Shown: positions 1-8,744, counted from the stretch's first letter. The stretch: 64,000 nucleotides of DNA from an uncultured Prevotellaceae bacterium (GCA_900320045.1 ONQT01000003.1:62001-126000); one strand, 5' to 3'. Notes: generated by a model not told the origin, from the sequence alone. Translations and numbers: made by a program.

Positions 1-1
1 C

Positions 2-448
2 ATCCAGGGATGCCCTGCCGGTCTTGGCGAGCCCGAATTTGGCAAACTACATGCCCAGCTGGGAGCAGCTATGCTCAGCATCAATGCCGTCAAGGGTTTT
101 GAGTATGGCGAAGGCTTTGAAGGTGTCAGGCAGCGTGGCTCAGAACAGAACGACAGCTTTGTACCACCATTTACAACGGCCACCAACCATAGCGGCGGCA
201 TTCAGGGAGGAATATCCAATGGCCAGGACATCTACTTCCGTGTAGCGTTCAAACCGGTAGCCACATTACTCCGTCCACAACAGACAGTAGACATTCACGG
301 CAAAGCAACAACTCTGACTGCTCGCGGTCGACACGACCCCTGTGTACTTCCTAGAGCCGTTCCTATAGTAGAAGCAATGGCTGCAATCACCATTTTAGAT
401 GCATATTTGGTCCATAAGGCAACAAAAATGGAAGAAAAACGCATCTAA
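2..448 (+). CDS. aroC: Chorismate synthase, C-terminal part (5' end outside window)
   Basis: Chorismate synthase makes chorismate from 5-enolpyruvylshikimate 3-phosphate with reduced FMN, the last common step of aromatic amino acid synthesis in the cytosol. The frame is open from base 2 and gives about 148 residues of a protein normally near 355, so the N-terminal 60 percent lies to the left. Visible family motifs are GCPAGLGEP, the SINAVKGFE stretch, [20 protein letters not shown] and the late [18 protein letters not shown] block, which belongs to the FMN and substrate site. The reading frame ends normally in TAA at 446-448. Identification is firm; only the start is missing. Confidence 0.96.
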   Translation: MQGCPAGLGEPEFGKLHAQLGAAMLSINAVKGFEYGEGFEGVRQRGSEQNDSFVPPFTTATNHSGGIQGGISNGQDIYFRVAFKPVATLLRPQQTVDIHGKATTLTARGRHDPCVLPRAVPIVEAMAAITILDAYLVHKATKMEEKRI

Positions 449-470
449 ATACAAAAAAAAGCTAAATTCT

Positions 471-501
471 TTTGCAGTTTAAAATAATTGTACTATCTTT
501 G
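471..501 (+). promoter_or_regulatory. Bacteroidetes-type promoter with no gene behind it
   Basis: TTTG at 471-474, exactly 19 bases, then TATCTTTG at 494-501. This is a perfect match to the TTTG-N19-TAnnTTTG signature of the Bacteroidetes primary sigma factor. The expected start of transcription is near 508. No open frame of useful length follows on this strand before the hairpin at 571-596. Confidence 0.7.
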
Positions 502-507
502 CATTGC

Positions 508-603
508 TATTCAGGGTTTGGGAAAATCCTAATAAGCTTTAGTTAAGTCTAGTTTAGTTTTTGTGTTGGTTGAGGGCAGTCAGTTGACTGCCCTCAAATT
601 TTT
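508..603 (+). ncRNA. Candidate small RNA of about 95 nt
   Basis: The stretch lies between a consensus promoter (471-501) and a strong intrinsic terminator (571-603). It has no ATG-initiated frame. I do not recognise a known RNA family in it. Apart from the terminator stem, it is rich in A and T, with repeated TTTAGTT/AGTTTAG words near 538-560. It could also be the leftover leader of a lost gene, or a device that only ends transcription from aroC. The call rests on the arrangement, not on homology. Confidence 0.4.
571..603 (+). terminator. Intrinsic terminator
   Basis: A perfect 12-base inverted repeat (571-582 with 585-596, arm TGAGGGCAGTCA) is followed by AATTTTT. It would end both the candidate small RNA and any read-through from aroC. 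From 604 to 789 I see only AT-rich sequence without a gene or clear signal. Confidence 0.75.
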
Positions 604-789
604 CACATCATAAACCAATAGGAAGAAAATTTATTTTACATCAAGCCCATATACAAAAACGGCTATTTTCAACAGAATAGAAGCTGTTTTGTACAAGAAA
701 TTCGCCAAAAACCAGACAACAAGCAAATAATATAAGTAGATAAATTTCAATGATTTATAAACTATCATTCATATTTAGATTAAAGCAAA

Positions 790-1356
790 TTAGTCCAAGT
801 GAACCACCCAATAGCCATTCTTGTTTGCACCGACACGCTCCAAGACACCTTTATGACGTAGAGAAGAAAGTACCTTATTGACTCCTGCCTCGGATAACTG
901 TGCGTATTGACTAAGAGCCCCTATAGTCAAGCGGCAATCATCCTGTAGTAGGGCAACAACGCGCTGTTCAGACTTACTAAGACGTATAGAAGACGGGGAT
1001 TCAAACTGCAAATTATTCTCTACTACGTGACGTCGTTTATAGTCTACTATTTGCCGCTCGGTAGAACATAAATTATTCTTTCTTTTCTCTACTATTTTAT
1101 TGTGTACTTTTTCTTCCATTACCCGTTTGACCCGATCATCCAACTGGGAGTCTAAAACATGTTCTACCTCAGCACGTACCGCATCACGCAATTGACGCAA
1201 CATATACAGTATATAGGGAGTGTTGTCGGAAAAATCGCCAGAATTCAACGAAAAGTCATCCTCGGATTTAAGTGTCTTTAACACTCCGACTTGCGCTGCC
1301 GTCTCCATGACCAGGTCTAACACCTCAGATGTAAGGGTAAAAGAAGGTTTTTCCAT
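790..1356 (-). CDS. Winged-helix protein of unknown function, possibly a reduced Fic-type protein
   Basis: 188 residues. The last 65 residues form a winged helix-turn-helix: a run of helices starting LSKSEQRVVALL, then the recognition region LSEAGVNKVLSSLRHKGVLERVG and the closing NKNGYW strand. This ending is common on Fic-family and AAA_4/RecG-like regulators of Bacteroidales. The first 30 residues (LTSEVLDLVMETAAQVGVL) look like the N-terminal helix of Fic proteins, but no HPFxxGNG Fic motif is present; the middle is only about 90 charged, helical residues. It may therefore be a shortened fusion or simply a small DNA-binding regulator. The gene looks richer in A and T than its neighbours. 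It has its own upstream promoter box and no operon partner. Confidence 0.6.
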   Translation of the reverse strand: MEKPSFTLTSEVLDLVMETAAQVGVLKTLKSEDDFSLNSGDFSDNTPYILYMLRQLRDAVRAEVEHVLDSQLDDRVKRVMEEKVHNKIVEKRKNNLCSTERQIVDYKRRHVVENNLQFESPSSIRLSKSEQRVVALLQDDCRLTIGALSQYAQLSEAGVNKVLSSLRHKGVLERVGANKNGYWVVHLD

Positions 1357-1387
1357 ACTTTTTATTCTTTACTATATCTTTCTGCTG

Positions 1388-1395
1388 CAAAGGTA
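1388..1395 (-). promoter_or_regulatory. -7 box for the winged-helix gene
   Basis: On the minus strand this reads TACCTTTG, matching TAnnTTTG, 32 bases upstream of the ATG at 1356. The -33 element is weak. Confidence 0.55.
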
Positions 1396-1503
1396 AGAAA
1401 AAAAACTGAATACGAAAGAATAATACTAAGAAAAATTTTACTATCGCCAGCTATCTTATTAAAAATAACTTCAGGATGATGTCTCTTTCTCGTTTTTTTT
1501 TCC

Positions 1504-1511
1504 TAACTTTG
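1504..1511 (+). promoter_or_regulatory. -7 box for thrC
   Basis: TAACTTTG matches TAnnTTTG and lies 37 bases before the thrC ATG. No good TTTG is seen 19-20 bases further up. No leader peptide or T-box-like structure is visible in the short leader. Confidence 0.55.
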
Positions 1512-1548
1512 CAGACCAAAACAAACAACCAAACAAACAACAGGAAAT

Positions 1549-2910
1549 ATGCAATATTACAGCACGAACGGAAAAGCGCCTATTGCCGACCTGCAAAAGG
1601 CAGTGGTAAAGGGACTTGCAGAAGACAAAGGCCTCTATATGCCGGAACGGATTGAGAAACTGCCACAGGCTTTCTTCAACGACATGAAGAATATGACATT
1701 CCAGAACATAGCCTTCAACGTAGCAGCCAATTTCTTCGGCGAGGACGTCGACATGGACGGTCTGCAGGACTTGGTGTACGACACTTTGAGCTTCGACTGC
1801 CCCATTGTCAAGGTAGAAGAGAACATTTACTCCCTGGAACTCTTCCACGGCCCTACCCTAGCGTTTAAGGACGTCGGTGCCCGTTTTATGGCCAGACTGC
1901 TGCAGTATTTCCTGCGCCACGGTTCTGGACAGCAAGCCAACGCTTCTGCAAGCAAGACCGTCAACGTTCTGGTAGCAACCAGCGGCGACACGGGAAGTGC
2001 CGTAGCCAACGGATTCTTGGGTGTTGAGGGCATTCACGTCTATGTACTCTACCCCAAAGGTAAGGTAAGCAAAATCCAGGAGAGCCAGTTTACGACACTG
2101 GGCAAGAACATCACGGCTATTGAAGTTGACGGCGTTTTTGACGACTGTCAGGCTCTGGTGAAAGTCGCCTTCATGGACCAAGAGCTCAACAAACACATGC
2201 AGCTGACGTCAGCCAACAGCATTAACGTGGCCCGTTTCCTCCCGCAGGCGTTCTATTATTTTAATGCCGTAGCCCGCTTGCAAAAGTTGATGGAAGACAG
2301 CAAGACATCGTCCGACATTGTGATGTGCGTGCCCTCCGGCAACTTCGGCAACATCTGTTCTGCCTTGTTTGGTCACCAGATGGGACTACCCATCAAGCGC
2401 TTTATTGCTGCCAACAACGCCAACGACGTATTCTACCAATATCTGCAGACGGGCGAATACAATCCCAAGGCAAGCATCCAGACACTGGCCAATGCGATGG
2501 ACGTAGGCGATCCTTCTAACTTTGCCCGCATTCTGAACCTCTACAGCGAGAACGGAAAGCTTACTCCAGCAGAAACGCACCAGCGCATCACCAGCCTCAT
2601 CAGCGGTGCGACATATACAGACGACCAGATTGCAGAGACTATGAGAAAATGCTATAGCGAGACTGGCTATATACTTGATCCTCATGGCGCTTGCGGATAC
2701 AGAGCGCTAAAGGAAAGCCTTCGTACAGGCGAGGTTGGCGTCTTCTGTGAGACGGCACATCCGGCCAAATTCAAAGAAAATGTGGATCGCATTTTGGGCA
2801 CAGACATTGAGATTCCCGAACGACTTGCCGCCTTCATGAAAGGCAAGAAACAGAGCGTGCAAATGAGCAAAGACTTTGCAGACTTCAAGCGTTTCCTGAT
2901 GAGCGAGTGA
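1549..2910 (+). CDS. thrC: Threonine synthase
   Basis: Converts O-phospho-L-homoserine to L-threonine with pyridoxal phosphate, the last step of threonine synthesis in the cytosol. The 453 residues begin with the family's MQYYSTNG start. The cofactor lysine is K107 in LAFKDVGARF, and the phosphate-binding loop SGDTGSAVANGF and the GNFGN motif near the middle are intact. The length fits the short bacterial class. In many Bacteroidales thrC follows thrA and a phosphoglycerate mutase-like gene; here it stands alone behind its own promoter, with uxaB next but separated by a further promoter box. Confidence 0.97.
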   Translation: MQYYSTNGKAPIADLQKAVVKGLAEDKGLYMPERIEKLPQAFFNDMKNMTFQNIAFNVAANFFGEDVDMDGLQDLVYDTLSFDCPIVKVEENIYSLELFHGPTLAFKDVGARFMARLLQYFLRHGSGQQANASASKTVNVLVATSGDTGSAVANGFLGVEGIHVYVLYPKGKVSKIQESQFTTLGKNITAIEVDGVFDDCQALVKVAFMDQELNKHMQLTSANSINVARFLPQAFYYFNAVARLQKLMEDSKTSSDIVMCVPSGNFGNICSALFGHQMGLPIKRFIAANNANDVFYQYLQTGEYNPKASIQTLANAMDVGDPSNFARILNLYSENGKLTPAETHQRITSLISGATYTDDQIAETMRKCYSETGYILDPHGACGYRALKESLRTGEVGVFCETAHPAKFKENVDRILGTDIEIPERLAAFMKGKKQSVQMSKDFADFKRFLMSE

Positions 2911-2972
2911 CTTTTCGCAAACGTTAACGTCTTAAATTACGTAAAATTGATACAAGTTCCAAAAATTATTGC

Positions 2973-2980
2973 TAACTTTG
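2973..2980 (+). promoter_or_regulatory. -7 box for uxaB
   Basis: TAACTTTG, 38 bases before the ATG at 3019. A TTG lies at 2947-2949, somewhat too far for a standard -33 element. Confidence 0.5.
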
Positions 2981-3018
2981 CAGCACTATAAAAAACAAAC
3001 ACTAATTAAAATAATTTT

Positions 3019-4458
3019 ATGAAACCGTTAAACAAGAACTTCGCTCCTAAGAGCGTCATGCCTGAAAAGGTGATTCAGTTTGGTGAGGGTAACTTCCTCC
3101 GTGCATTCGTTGATTGGATTATCTGGAACATGGACCAGAAGACCAACTTCAACGGTAGTGTTGTTGTCGTACAGCCCATCGACCGCGGTATGGTAGACTG
3201 GCTCAACGGCCAGGACTGCCTGTATCACGTCAATCTGCAGGGTCGTGAGAACGGTAAGCCCGTCAACACCCTGGAGCGTATCGACGTCATCAGCCGTGCA
3301 CTGAACCCCTACTCTCAGAACGATGCCTTCATGGCTCTGGCTGACCAGCCCGAGATTCGTTTTGTTATTTCTAACACCACAGAGGCCGGTATTGCCTTCG
3401 ATCCCGCTTGCAAGCTGGACGACAAACCCGCCAGCAGCTATCCCGGCAAGCTGGTTCAGTTGCTGTATCGCCGCTGGCAGACCTTTAACGGTGATCCCAC
3501 GAAGGGTCTTATCATCTTCCCCTGCGAGCTGATTTTCCTGAACGGTCACGTACTGAAGGACTGCATCAACAAGTACATTGAGCTCTGGCAACTGCCTGCT
3601 GCTTTCAAGAAGTGGTTCGACGAGTGCTGCGGTGTCTACGCTACATTGGTAGACCGCATTGTTCCTGGCTTCCCCCGCAAGGAGATTGCCGAGATTCAGG
3701 AGAAGGTTGGCTATCGTGACAACCTCGTTGTCCAGGCTGAGACCTTCCACCTGTGGGTAATCGAGGCTCCGAAGGAGGTTGCCAAGGAGTTCCCCGCAGA
3801 CAAAGCCGGTCTGCACGTGTTGTTCGTACCTTCAGAGGAGCCCTACCACAAGCGTAAGGTTACCCTGCTGAACGGCCCGCACACCGTACTGAGCCCTGTT
3901 GCCTACCTGAGCGGCGTGAACATTGTTCGCGATGCCTGCAACCACGAGGTTATCTCCAAGTACATCCACAAGGTACAGTTCGACGAGCTGATGCAGACCC
4001 TCGACCTGCCTATGGACGAGCTGGAGAAGTTTGCCTCTGACGTGCTGGAGCGCTTCGACAACCCGTTCGTAGACCACCAGGTAACCAGCATCATGCTGAA
4101 CTCATTCCCCAAGTTCCAGGCTCGCGACCTGCCCGGCGTGAAGACCTATCTGGAGCGCAAGGGCGAGCTGCCTAAGGGTCTGGTATTCGGTCTGGCTGCT
4201 ATCATCACCTACTACAAGGGTGGCAAGCGCGCCGACGGTGCCGAAATCGTTCCCAACGACGACCAGAAGATTATGGATCTGCTGAAGGAGCTCTGGGCTA
4301 CCGGCGACACGCAGAAGGTGGCCGACGGCGTACTGGGTGCAGAGTTCATCTGGCAGGAAGACCTCAACAAGATTGCCGGTCTGAATGCAATGGTTAAGCA
4401 GTTCCTCGACATTATCCAGGAGAAGGGTATGCTGGAAGCTGTCAAGACCATCCTGTAA
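3019..4458 (+). CDS. uxaB: Tagaturonate reductase (altronate oxidoreductase)
   Basis: NAD-dependent reduction of D-tagaturonate to D-altronate in the galacturonate branch of pectin breakdown. The 479 residues start with a nucleotide-binding region (QFGEGNFLRAFVDWII, a Rossmann-type glycine loop of the mannitol dehydrogenase family) and carry the family lysine region in YHKRKVTLLNGPHT, where the K-x-x-x-x-N-x-x-H pattern forms the active site. Length and motifs match UxaB rather than mannitol or fructuronate dehydrogenases. No other uronate genes (uxaA, uxaC, kdgK) are adjacent. Codon use looks strongly biased to preferred codons, suggesting high expression. Confidence 0.93.
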   Translation: MKPLNKNFAPKSVMPEKVIQFGEGNFLRAFVDWIIWNMDQKTNFNGSVVVVQPIDRGMVDWLNGQDCLYHVNLQGRENGKPVNTLERIDVISRALNPYSQNDAFMALADQPEIRFVISNTTEAGIAFDPACKLDDKPASSYPGKLVQLLYRRWQTFNGDPTKGLIIFPCELIFLNGHVLKDCINKYIELWQLPAAFKKWFDECCGVYATLVDRIVPGFPRKEIAEIQEKVGYRDNLVVQAETFHLWVIEAPKEVAKEFPADKAGLHVLFVPSEEPYHKRKVTLLNGPHTVLSPVAYLSGVNIVRDACNHEVISKYIHKVQFDELMQTLDLPMDELEKFASDVLERFDNPFVDHQVTSIMLNSFPKFQARDLPGVKTYLERKGELPKGLVFGLAAIITYYKGGKRADGAEIVPNDDQKIMDLLKELWATGDTQKVADGVLGAEFIWQEDLNKIAGLNAMVKQFLDIIQEKGMLEAVKTIL

Positions 4459-4555
4459 GACACAGTGTCACGGTTGTTAACAACAACAAACATAGAAGCG
4501 GATGGCACGTAAGTGTCGTCCGCTTTTCATTCCTTCCCATCTTATCACGCAAACC

Positions 4556-5191
4556 ATGATGACCCGACAAGAGCGATACAACCACATATTGGACTACTTC
4601 CGGCAGGAAATGCCAGAGGTACAGACAGAGCTGGAGTTCGGCAGCGTGTTCCAGTTACTGGTAGCTGTCATTCTGAGCGCACAATGCACGGACAAGCGCA
4701 TCAACCAGGTGACGCCCGAGCTGTTTCGTCACCTTCCAGATGCCAAGAGCATGGCAGCCGTTGAACCTGAGGACGTACTGGAGTATATCAAAAGCGTCTC
4801 CTACCCTAACGCAAAGGCCGAGCATTTGGTCAAGATGGCACGCATGCTGGTAGCAAAGCACGACGGCGAGGTTCCTTCCGACATGAACCAGTTGTTAGAC
4901 TTGCCTGGCGTGGGACGCAAAACAGCCAACGTCATCCAGTCCGTCGCCTTCGGCAAGTCAACGATGGCCGTCGACACCCACGTTTTCCGTGTCAGTCATC
5001 GCTTAGGCATCGTTTCACAGAAGGCAGACACGCCTTACAAGGTTGAAATGGAACTGGTGAAGCACATCCCGGCCGAGGACATTCCACGTGCCCACCACTG
5101 GCTGCTGTTGCACGGACGCTACATTTGTACGTCGCGTCGTCCACACTGCGAGAAATGCGGTTTAAAGGAGGTTTGTCCCAGCGCCACCTAA
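4556..5191 (+). CDS. nth: Endonuclease III
   Basis: Base-excision repair glycosylase/AP lyase that removes oxidised pyrimidines. The helix-hairpin-helix LPGVGRKTANVI carries the catalytic lysine (K122) and VDTHVFRVSHRLG the catalytic aspartate (D140), matching K120 and D138 of E. coli. The C-terminal C-x6-C-x2-C-x5-C pattern (CTSRRPHCEKCGLKEVC) would hold a [4Fe-4S] cluster. An in-frame ATG exists at 4502, but family proteins begin near the MTRQERYNHIL stretch, so I choose 4556 (4559 is equally possible). It converges on the next gene with only 8 bases between the stop codons and no room for a terminator. Confidence 0.95.
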   Translation: MMTRQERYNHILDYFRQEMPEVQTELEFGSVFQLLVAVILSAQCTDKRINQVTPELFRHLPDAKSMAAVEPEDVLEYIKSVSYPNAKAEHLVKMARMLVAKHDGEVPSDMNQLLDLPGVGRKTANVIQSVAFGKSTMAVDTHVFRVSHRLGIVSQKADTPYKVEMELVKHIPAEDIPRAHHWLLLHGRYICTSRRPHCEKCGLKEVCPSAT

Positions 5192-5199
5192 GACGGCAT

Positions 5200-6795
5200 T
5201 TACGGCAAATAGGGTTTCAAGTGCTGCAGAATGACCTTATCATACCCATACACGTCGGGCCATGTCTGCAACACGTCGTGCTCGTCAGGCCACAAGGTAT
5301 AATAAATAATATAAAGAGGTACGTGCGGCTTGACAGGCACATAACCAATTTGTTTATGCTCCGTTTCTTCCTGATGAGCCAGCAGATACTTATGCCCGCG
5401 TTCAGTCATCGGCGGCAAATCCATGGAGATGCGGATGCGGTCCAAAAGCCACTCATCAGGATTGTCAAGCAAGAACTCAGCCAATTCAAAGGGGCGTTCC
5501 ACACGAACACAGCCGTGGGAAATAGCCCTGACCTCACGGCGGAAGGCCGAAGGATTGGACGTATAGTGCAGATAGACGGAATAAGGGTTTTTAAAGCGGA
5601 ACACGATACGTCCCAAGGAGTTTCCTGAGCCACTTTGCTGAGCCACACGATACTTGCCGCTGAGCAGCATTTCGCTCGAGACCTCGCTGACATCCAGTTG
5701 CTTATTGGTAGCACGCTCAAATATCTGGTAGCGATTACGGGCAAAGTAAGCCGTATCGCCCACATGGCGCACCACATCCTTCTCGACAATGCTCATGGGG
5801 ATAATCCACTGCGGATTGACCTCCATCCATTCCATCTGACTGTCCAACAAAGGCGTTTTGGTAGCTACGGCACCGCAGACCACCCGCATGTCAAGAACCG
5901 TATCGGCCCCGTAGGCATAGAGATGGAAGGCCGGCACATTGACGATAACACGCTTGCCGGTTTCCGGAATAGGCCGCTGCAGTCGCCATCGGCTGCGTTC
6001 CATGTTACAAATGATGCGCTGGCGTTCCGTTTCCGACGATGCCTTGGGCAACATGCCCTTCAGTTGCAGGTAGAAACGGTCCTGTGGCTGGATTTCGCTC
6101 AGATAGTCGACAATGCTGTCACTTTCTATCTTCCGTATCACCCGACGGGCATAGTCGCCATCCGGCCTATCCATGTGCATATTGAACAAGCCGCGGTAAC
6201 GAAGAACGTTATGGTGATCGTCCTCTTTCTCCACGTCCAAACCATTGAAGATGCGCTGAGGCCTGATGAAGCCGAAACGCTGTCCGTAGACATAACGCAG
6301 ACAAGCCTTCGTCAGATGATATTCCAGTCGGGCAACGACCAGATTCAGGTCGTTCTCGCCCGTATCAATCTCCAAGTGCCTGATTTTCTTCAGGTCGCGT
6401 TCTATCTCCTCCACATAGAACGCCTGCCGTGACATTCCCAACTCCTCCACCTGCTGCAGGTATTGTAACAGAGAGTCGGCGTTGACCGAAACACCCATAT
6501 AGTCCATCCACAGCAGCGACTTCAGGTCGCCCTTGTAGTATGTTGCCGTCTGCCTGTCGGCTTCTATTCTGGAGGATTCGCTATCAGCAAAATGATGAAT
6601 ATGACGACTGATTACTTGTTCGTCAAAAACAAAAACAGACACCTTCTCATCTGAAGGTATCTGTCTTGTCGTCTCTTTGCTCTTATGATTCGTCTGCTGG
6701 CAACCTGCCAACAGCAGGAGCATAGCTATCGGCAGTAGTCGGATTAGCGAACAGACACCTTTCTGACAACCTTGCCTACTTTTAAGATGTAGCAA
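5200..6795 (-). CDS. L,D-transpeptidase lipoprotein (YkuD/YcbB type)
   Basis: Cell-wall enzyme that would form 3-3 crosslinks in peptidoglycan or attach proteins to it. A signal segment with lipobox LLLLAGC puts the lipidated cysteine at about residue 32. A helical scaffold of about 270 residues follows. The YkuD catalytic domain is at about residues 290-490, with the active-site motif SHGCVRVERPFELAEFLL and the nucleophile at C429. The layout resembles YcbB/LdtD. No ATG gives a usable signal peptide: the frame opens with TTG at 6795, inside the end of the upstream gene, while the ATG at 6723 would leave only eight residues before the lipobox. Translational coupling to the upstream gene is likely. 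Confidence 0.88.
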   Translation of the reverse strand: MLHLKSRQGCQKGVCSLIRLLPIAMLLLLAGCQQTNHKSKETTRQIPSDEKVSVFVFDEQVISRHIHHFADSESSRIEADRQTATYYKGDLKSLLWMDYMGVSVNADSLLQYLQQVEELGMSRQAFYVEEIERDLKKIRHLEIDTGENDLNLVVARLEYHLTKACLRYVYGQRFGFIRPQRIFNGLDVEKEDDHHNVLRYRGLFNMHMDRPDGDYARRVIRKIESDSIVDYLSEIQPQDRFYLQLKGMLPKASSETERQRIICNMERSRWRLQRPIPETGKRVIVNVPAFHLYAYGADTVLDMRVVCGAVATKTPLLDSQMEWMEVNPQWIIPMSIVEKDVVRHVGDTAYFARNRYQIFERATNKQLDVSEVSSEMLLSGKYRVAQQSGSGNSLGRIVFRFKNPYSVYLHYTSNPSAFRREVRAISHGCVRVERPFELAEFLLDNPDEWLLDRIRISMDLPPMTERGHKYLLAHQEETEHKQIGYVPVKPHVPLYIIYYTLWPDEHDVLQTWPDVYGYDKVILQHLKPYLP

Positions 6796-7052
6796 CCTTT
6801 GGCAATGTTTAGTTCAACTTTCTGTGCAGGACTGTCAATCTTTACCGTCATCACGCAACGTCCCGTGAGCGAAATGACCTCCAGAGTCTGGCCCTGTCCA
6901 CCCGTTACCGTTACGGTCTGACCGTTGACTACGATGCTGATATCATCGTCTGCGAGCTGCTCTATACCAGGAGCCACCGTCACAGCGGTGACCACGGAAG
7001 GAGCGGCCAGCAAGGCGAACGCCAGTGAGCATATAAGTAATGTTTTCTTCAT
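6744..7052 (-). CDS. Small exported protein made only of a type IX-like C-terminal tail
   Basis: Starts with a clear Sec signal peptide (MKKTLLICSLAFALLAAP). The rest, only about 75 residues, resembles the C-terminal sorting tail found on large secreted proteins of Prevotella: a beta-rich stretch LEVISLTGRCV, then GCYILKVGKVVRKVSVR at the end. There is no cargo domain. Two further in-frame ATGs lie upstream (7061, 7058); I chose the one at 7052, just before the lysines of the signal peptide. It has its own promoter and overlaps the start of the transpeptidase gene by about 50 bases. Its role is unknown; it might be a remnant of a larger gene or a small matrix protein. Confidence 0.7.
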   Translation of the reverse strand: MKKTLLICSLAFALLAAPSVVTAVTVAPGIEQLADDDISIVVNGQTVTVTGGQGQTLEVISLTGRCVMTVKIDSPAQKVELNIAKGCYILKVGKVVRKVSVR

Positions 7053-7074
7053 ACGCATCATTGTATAGTTTGTG

Positions 7075-7106
7075 CAAATGTACGAACTATTCTTGTAATT
7101 TCCAAA
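7075..7106 (-). promoter_or_regulatory. Promoter of the tail-only protein / transpeptidase pair
   Basis: On the minus strand: TTTG (7106-7103), 20 bases, then TACATTTG (7082-7075). Good match to the Bacteroidetes consensus, about 23 bases before the ATG at 7052. Confidence 0.7.
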
Positions 7107-7128
7107 TTTTTAGGGCAAAAACTTCACT

Positions 7129-8043
7129 TCAGACGTCAAAAACCTCCATTTCGTTCGTCAACAGCGTGTTTGGGAACACCTTTTTAGCCTCATCGAGCAA
7201 CACCTGCTCGTCCTCGTATCGTGACGAATAATGCCCCAGCAGCAACTGCCCCACCCCTGCCTCGCGAGCCACCAATGCAGCCTGTCCGGCCGTGGAGTGG
7301 AAATACTTCTCGCAGTTCTTCAGATGGTCCTCGCCATAGGTGCTCTCATGATACAGTGTGCTGACCCCCTGCAGGTATTGATGCAACTGCGGCTGATAGC
7401 GCGTATCGCTGCAATAGGCATAGCTACGCACAGGTTCGGCAGGCATAGTCAGCCGACTGTTGGGCACCACTTCACCTTCGGCCGTCGTCCAATCTGCTCC
7501 AGCCTTGATGAGATTGAAGTGACTGATGGGAATCTGGTAGAAATCGGCAACGTCACGGCGTATGTGCGGCTGGGTGGGTTTCTCGCGGAACAAGAAACCG
7601 CAACAGGGCACCCGATGCTCCAACGGAATCGTCTCCACCGTCAGGGAACGGTCTTCGTAAATCACCTGCTGCACGGTGGTGTCTACGGCCTGAAAGACCA
7701 CTTCGTAGTCGAAATCGTGACAAAATGCGTTCATCTGCTGTTGCAGGATGGGCCCTAAGGCCTCTGGACCGTATATCGTGAGCTTTGCCGTTCGTCCCAG
7801 CAGTCCGAAGGTGCTCAGCATACCGATGAGTCCGAAGCAATGGTCGCCGTGCAGATGGGAGATAAAGACGGCGCTAATCTTGGTGAAGCGTAAACGCGTG
7901 CGTCGCAGCTGCAACTGGGTTCCCTCTCCGCAATCGACAAGGAACAGTTTGCCGCGCACCTCCACGACCTGCGCTGAGGGGAAATGCTTCAGCGTAGGCA
8001 AAGCACTACCACATCCCAAAATATGTACTCTGAACGGTTCCAA
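7129..8043 (-). CDS. rnz: Ribonuclease Z
   Basis: Metallo-beta-lactamase-fold endonuclease that trims the 3' end of tRNA precursors. The 304-residue length fits bacterial RNase Z/ElaC. The zinc motif HLHGDH lies at residues 63-68, after the family's ILGCGSALPT start and VDCGEGTQLQL loop. Further zinc ligands are visible in LEHRVPCCGF and in the late LLLGHYSSRY. The one tRNA in this window does not encode its CCA end, so 3' trimming of this kind is needed. The gene is last in the leftward ftsY-rimO-HU-mazG run. Confidence 0.95.
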   Translation of the reverse strand: MEPFRVHILGCGSALPTLKHFPSAQVVEVRGKLFLVDCGEGTQLQLRRTRLRFTKISAVFISHLHGDHCFGLIGMLSTFGLLGRTAKLTIYGPEALGPILQQQMNAFCHDFDYEVVFQAVDTTVQQVIYEDRSLTVETIPLEHRVPCCGFLFREKPTQPHIRRDVADFYQIPISHFNLIKAGADWTTAEGEVVPNSRLTMPAEPVRSYAYCSDTRYQPQLHQYLQGVSTLYHESTYGEDHLKNCEKYFHSTAGQAALVAREAGVGQLLLGHYSSRYEDEQVLLDEAKKVFPNTLLTNEMEVFDV

Positions 8044-8081
8044 GTAGCTGTTACTGTGATGATTAACCTTTTACCGCACCT

Positions 8082-8744
8082 TCAGAAGGCATACTCCTCC
8101 GCAGAGACATCCTCCAGCTTGATTTTGTCTCCATAGCCTTTCTTGGCACGCTGACGGGTATACTCAAAGGTGTCTTCTGCATCCTTGTAGACCAGCGAGT
8201 CCGGGCCCAAATAGACGATATCATAGAAGAAGGTCTCTTCCTGTCCGCTGCCGTCCTCCTGAACCTGTACCAGTTCCAGCTGTCCACGAATCAGTCGCCA
8301 GGTGCGATAGCTCAGGTTGGGCTGTTCAATGCTCTCGGCAATGCCGCCCTCCTTGATGCGTATACCCACCTCGTCGCTGCCGTCCAGCGGATTGGGCATC
8401 ACCCAGTCGCCCAGCAGCGTGCTTTCGTTGATCACCATCTGTGCCTCGCCCTTGTCGGCAGAGGGAATGACGGCCATACGGTCGCCCGACTGCAGGCCGC
8501 CCAGCACCTTTCCGGCGTCGTTGGCATCTGACAGGTCGAAGGACAACGTATCGCCCGTATCGGTAATCAGCTGCAACACGTTCATCGTCGTTGCGTCACC
8601 ACTGATGCCGTATATCGTCGGATCGGCATTGGCATTGGCAGCAGAGTCACCATTGTCAAAAGGCACCTGCTGCGTCCTACTTCCGCAGCTGCCCATGGTC
8701 AGCACTGCGGCTGCCACCAACCATAAAACACTCGTCTTTCTCAT
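8082..8744 (-). CDS. Lipocalin-like lipoprotein, function unknown
   Basis: A 220-residue protein with a lipoprotein signal (about 20 residues ending MGSC). The first half (to about residue 110) contains a small beta region; the second half, from LLGDWVMP to the end, follows the pattern of Bacteroidales lipocalin-like domains: a short G-x-W strand followed by regular beta strands such as TWRLIRGQLELVQV and FFYDIVYLGPDSLVY. It would sit in a membrane facing the periplasm. Ligand and role are unknown. It lies 24 bases downstream of mazG in the same direction and is probably co-transcribed. Confidence 0.6.
   Translation of the reverse strand: MRKTSVLWLVAAAVLTMGSCGSRTQQVPFDNGDSAANANADPTIYGISGDATTMNVLQLITDTGDTLSFDLSDANDAGKVLGGLQSGDRMAVIPSADKGEAQMVINESTLLGDWVMPNPLDGSDEVGIRIKEGGIAESIEQPNLSYRTWRLIRGQLELVQVQEDGSGQEETFFYDIVYLGPDSLVYKDAEDTFEYTRQRAKKGYGDKIKLEDVSAEEYAF

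Noticed and set aside
4502..4555. N-terminal extension of endonuclease III
   Set aside because: The extra 18 residues have no likeness to the family; the double ATG at 4556/4559 fits the known start.
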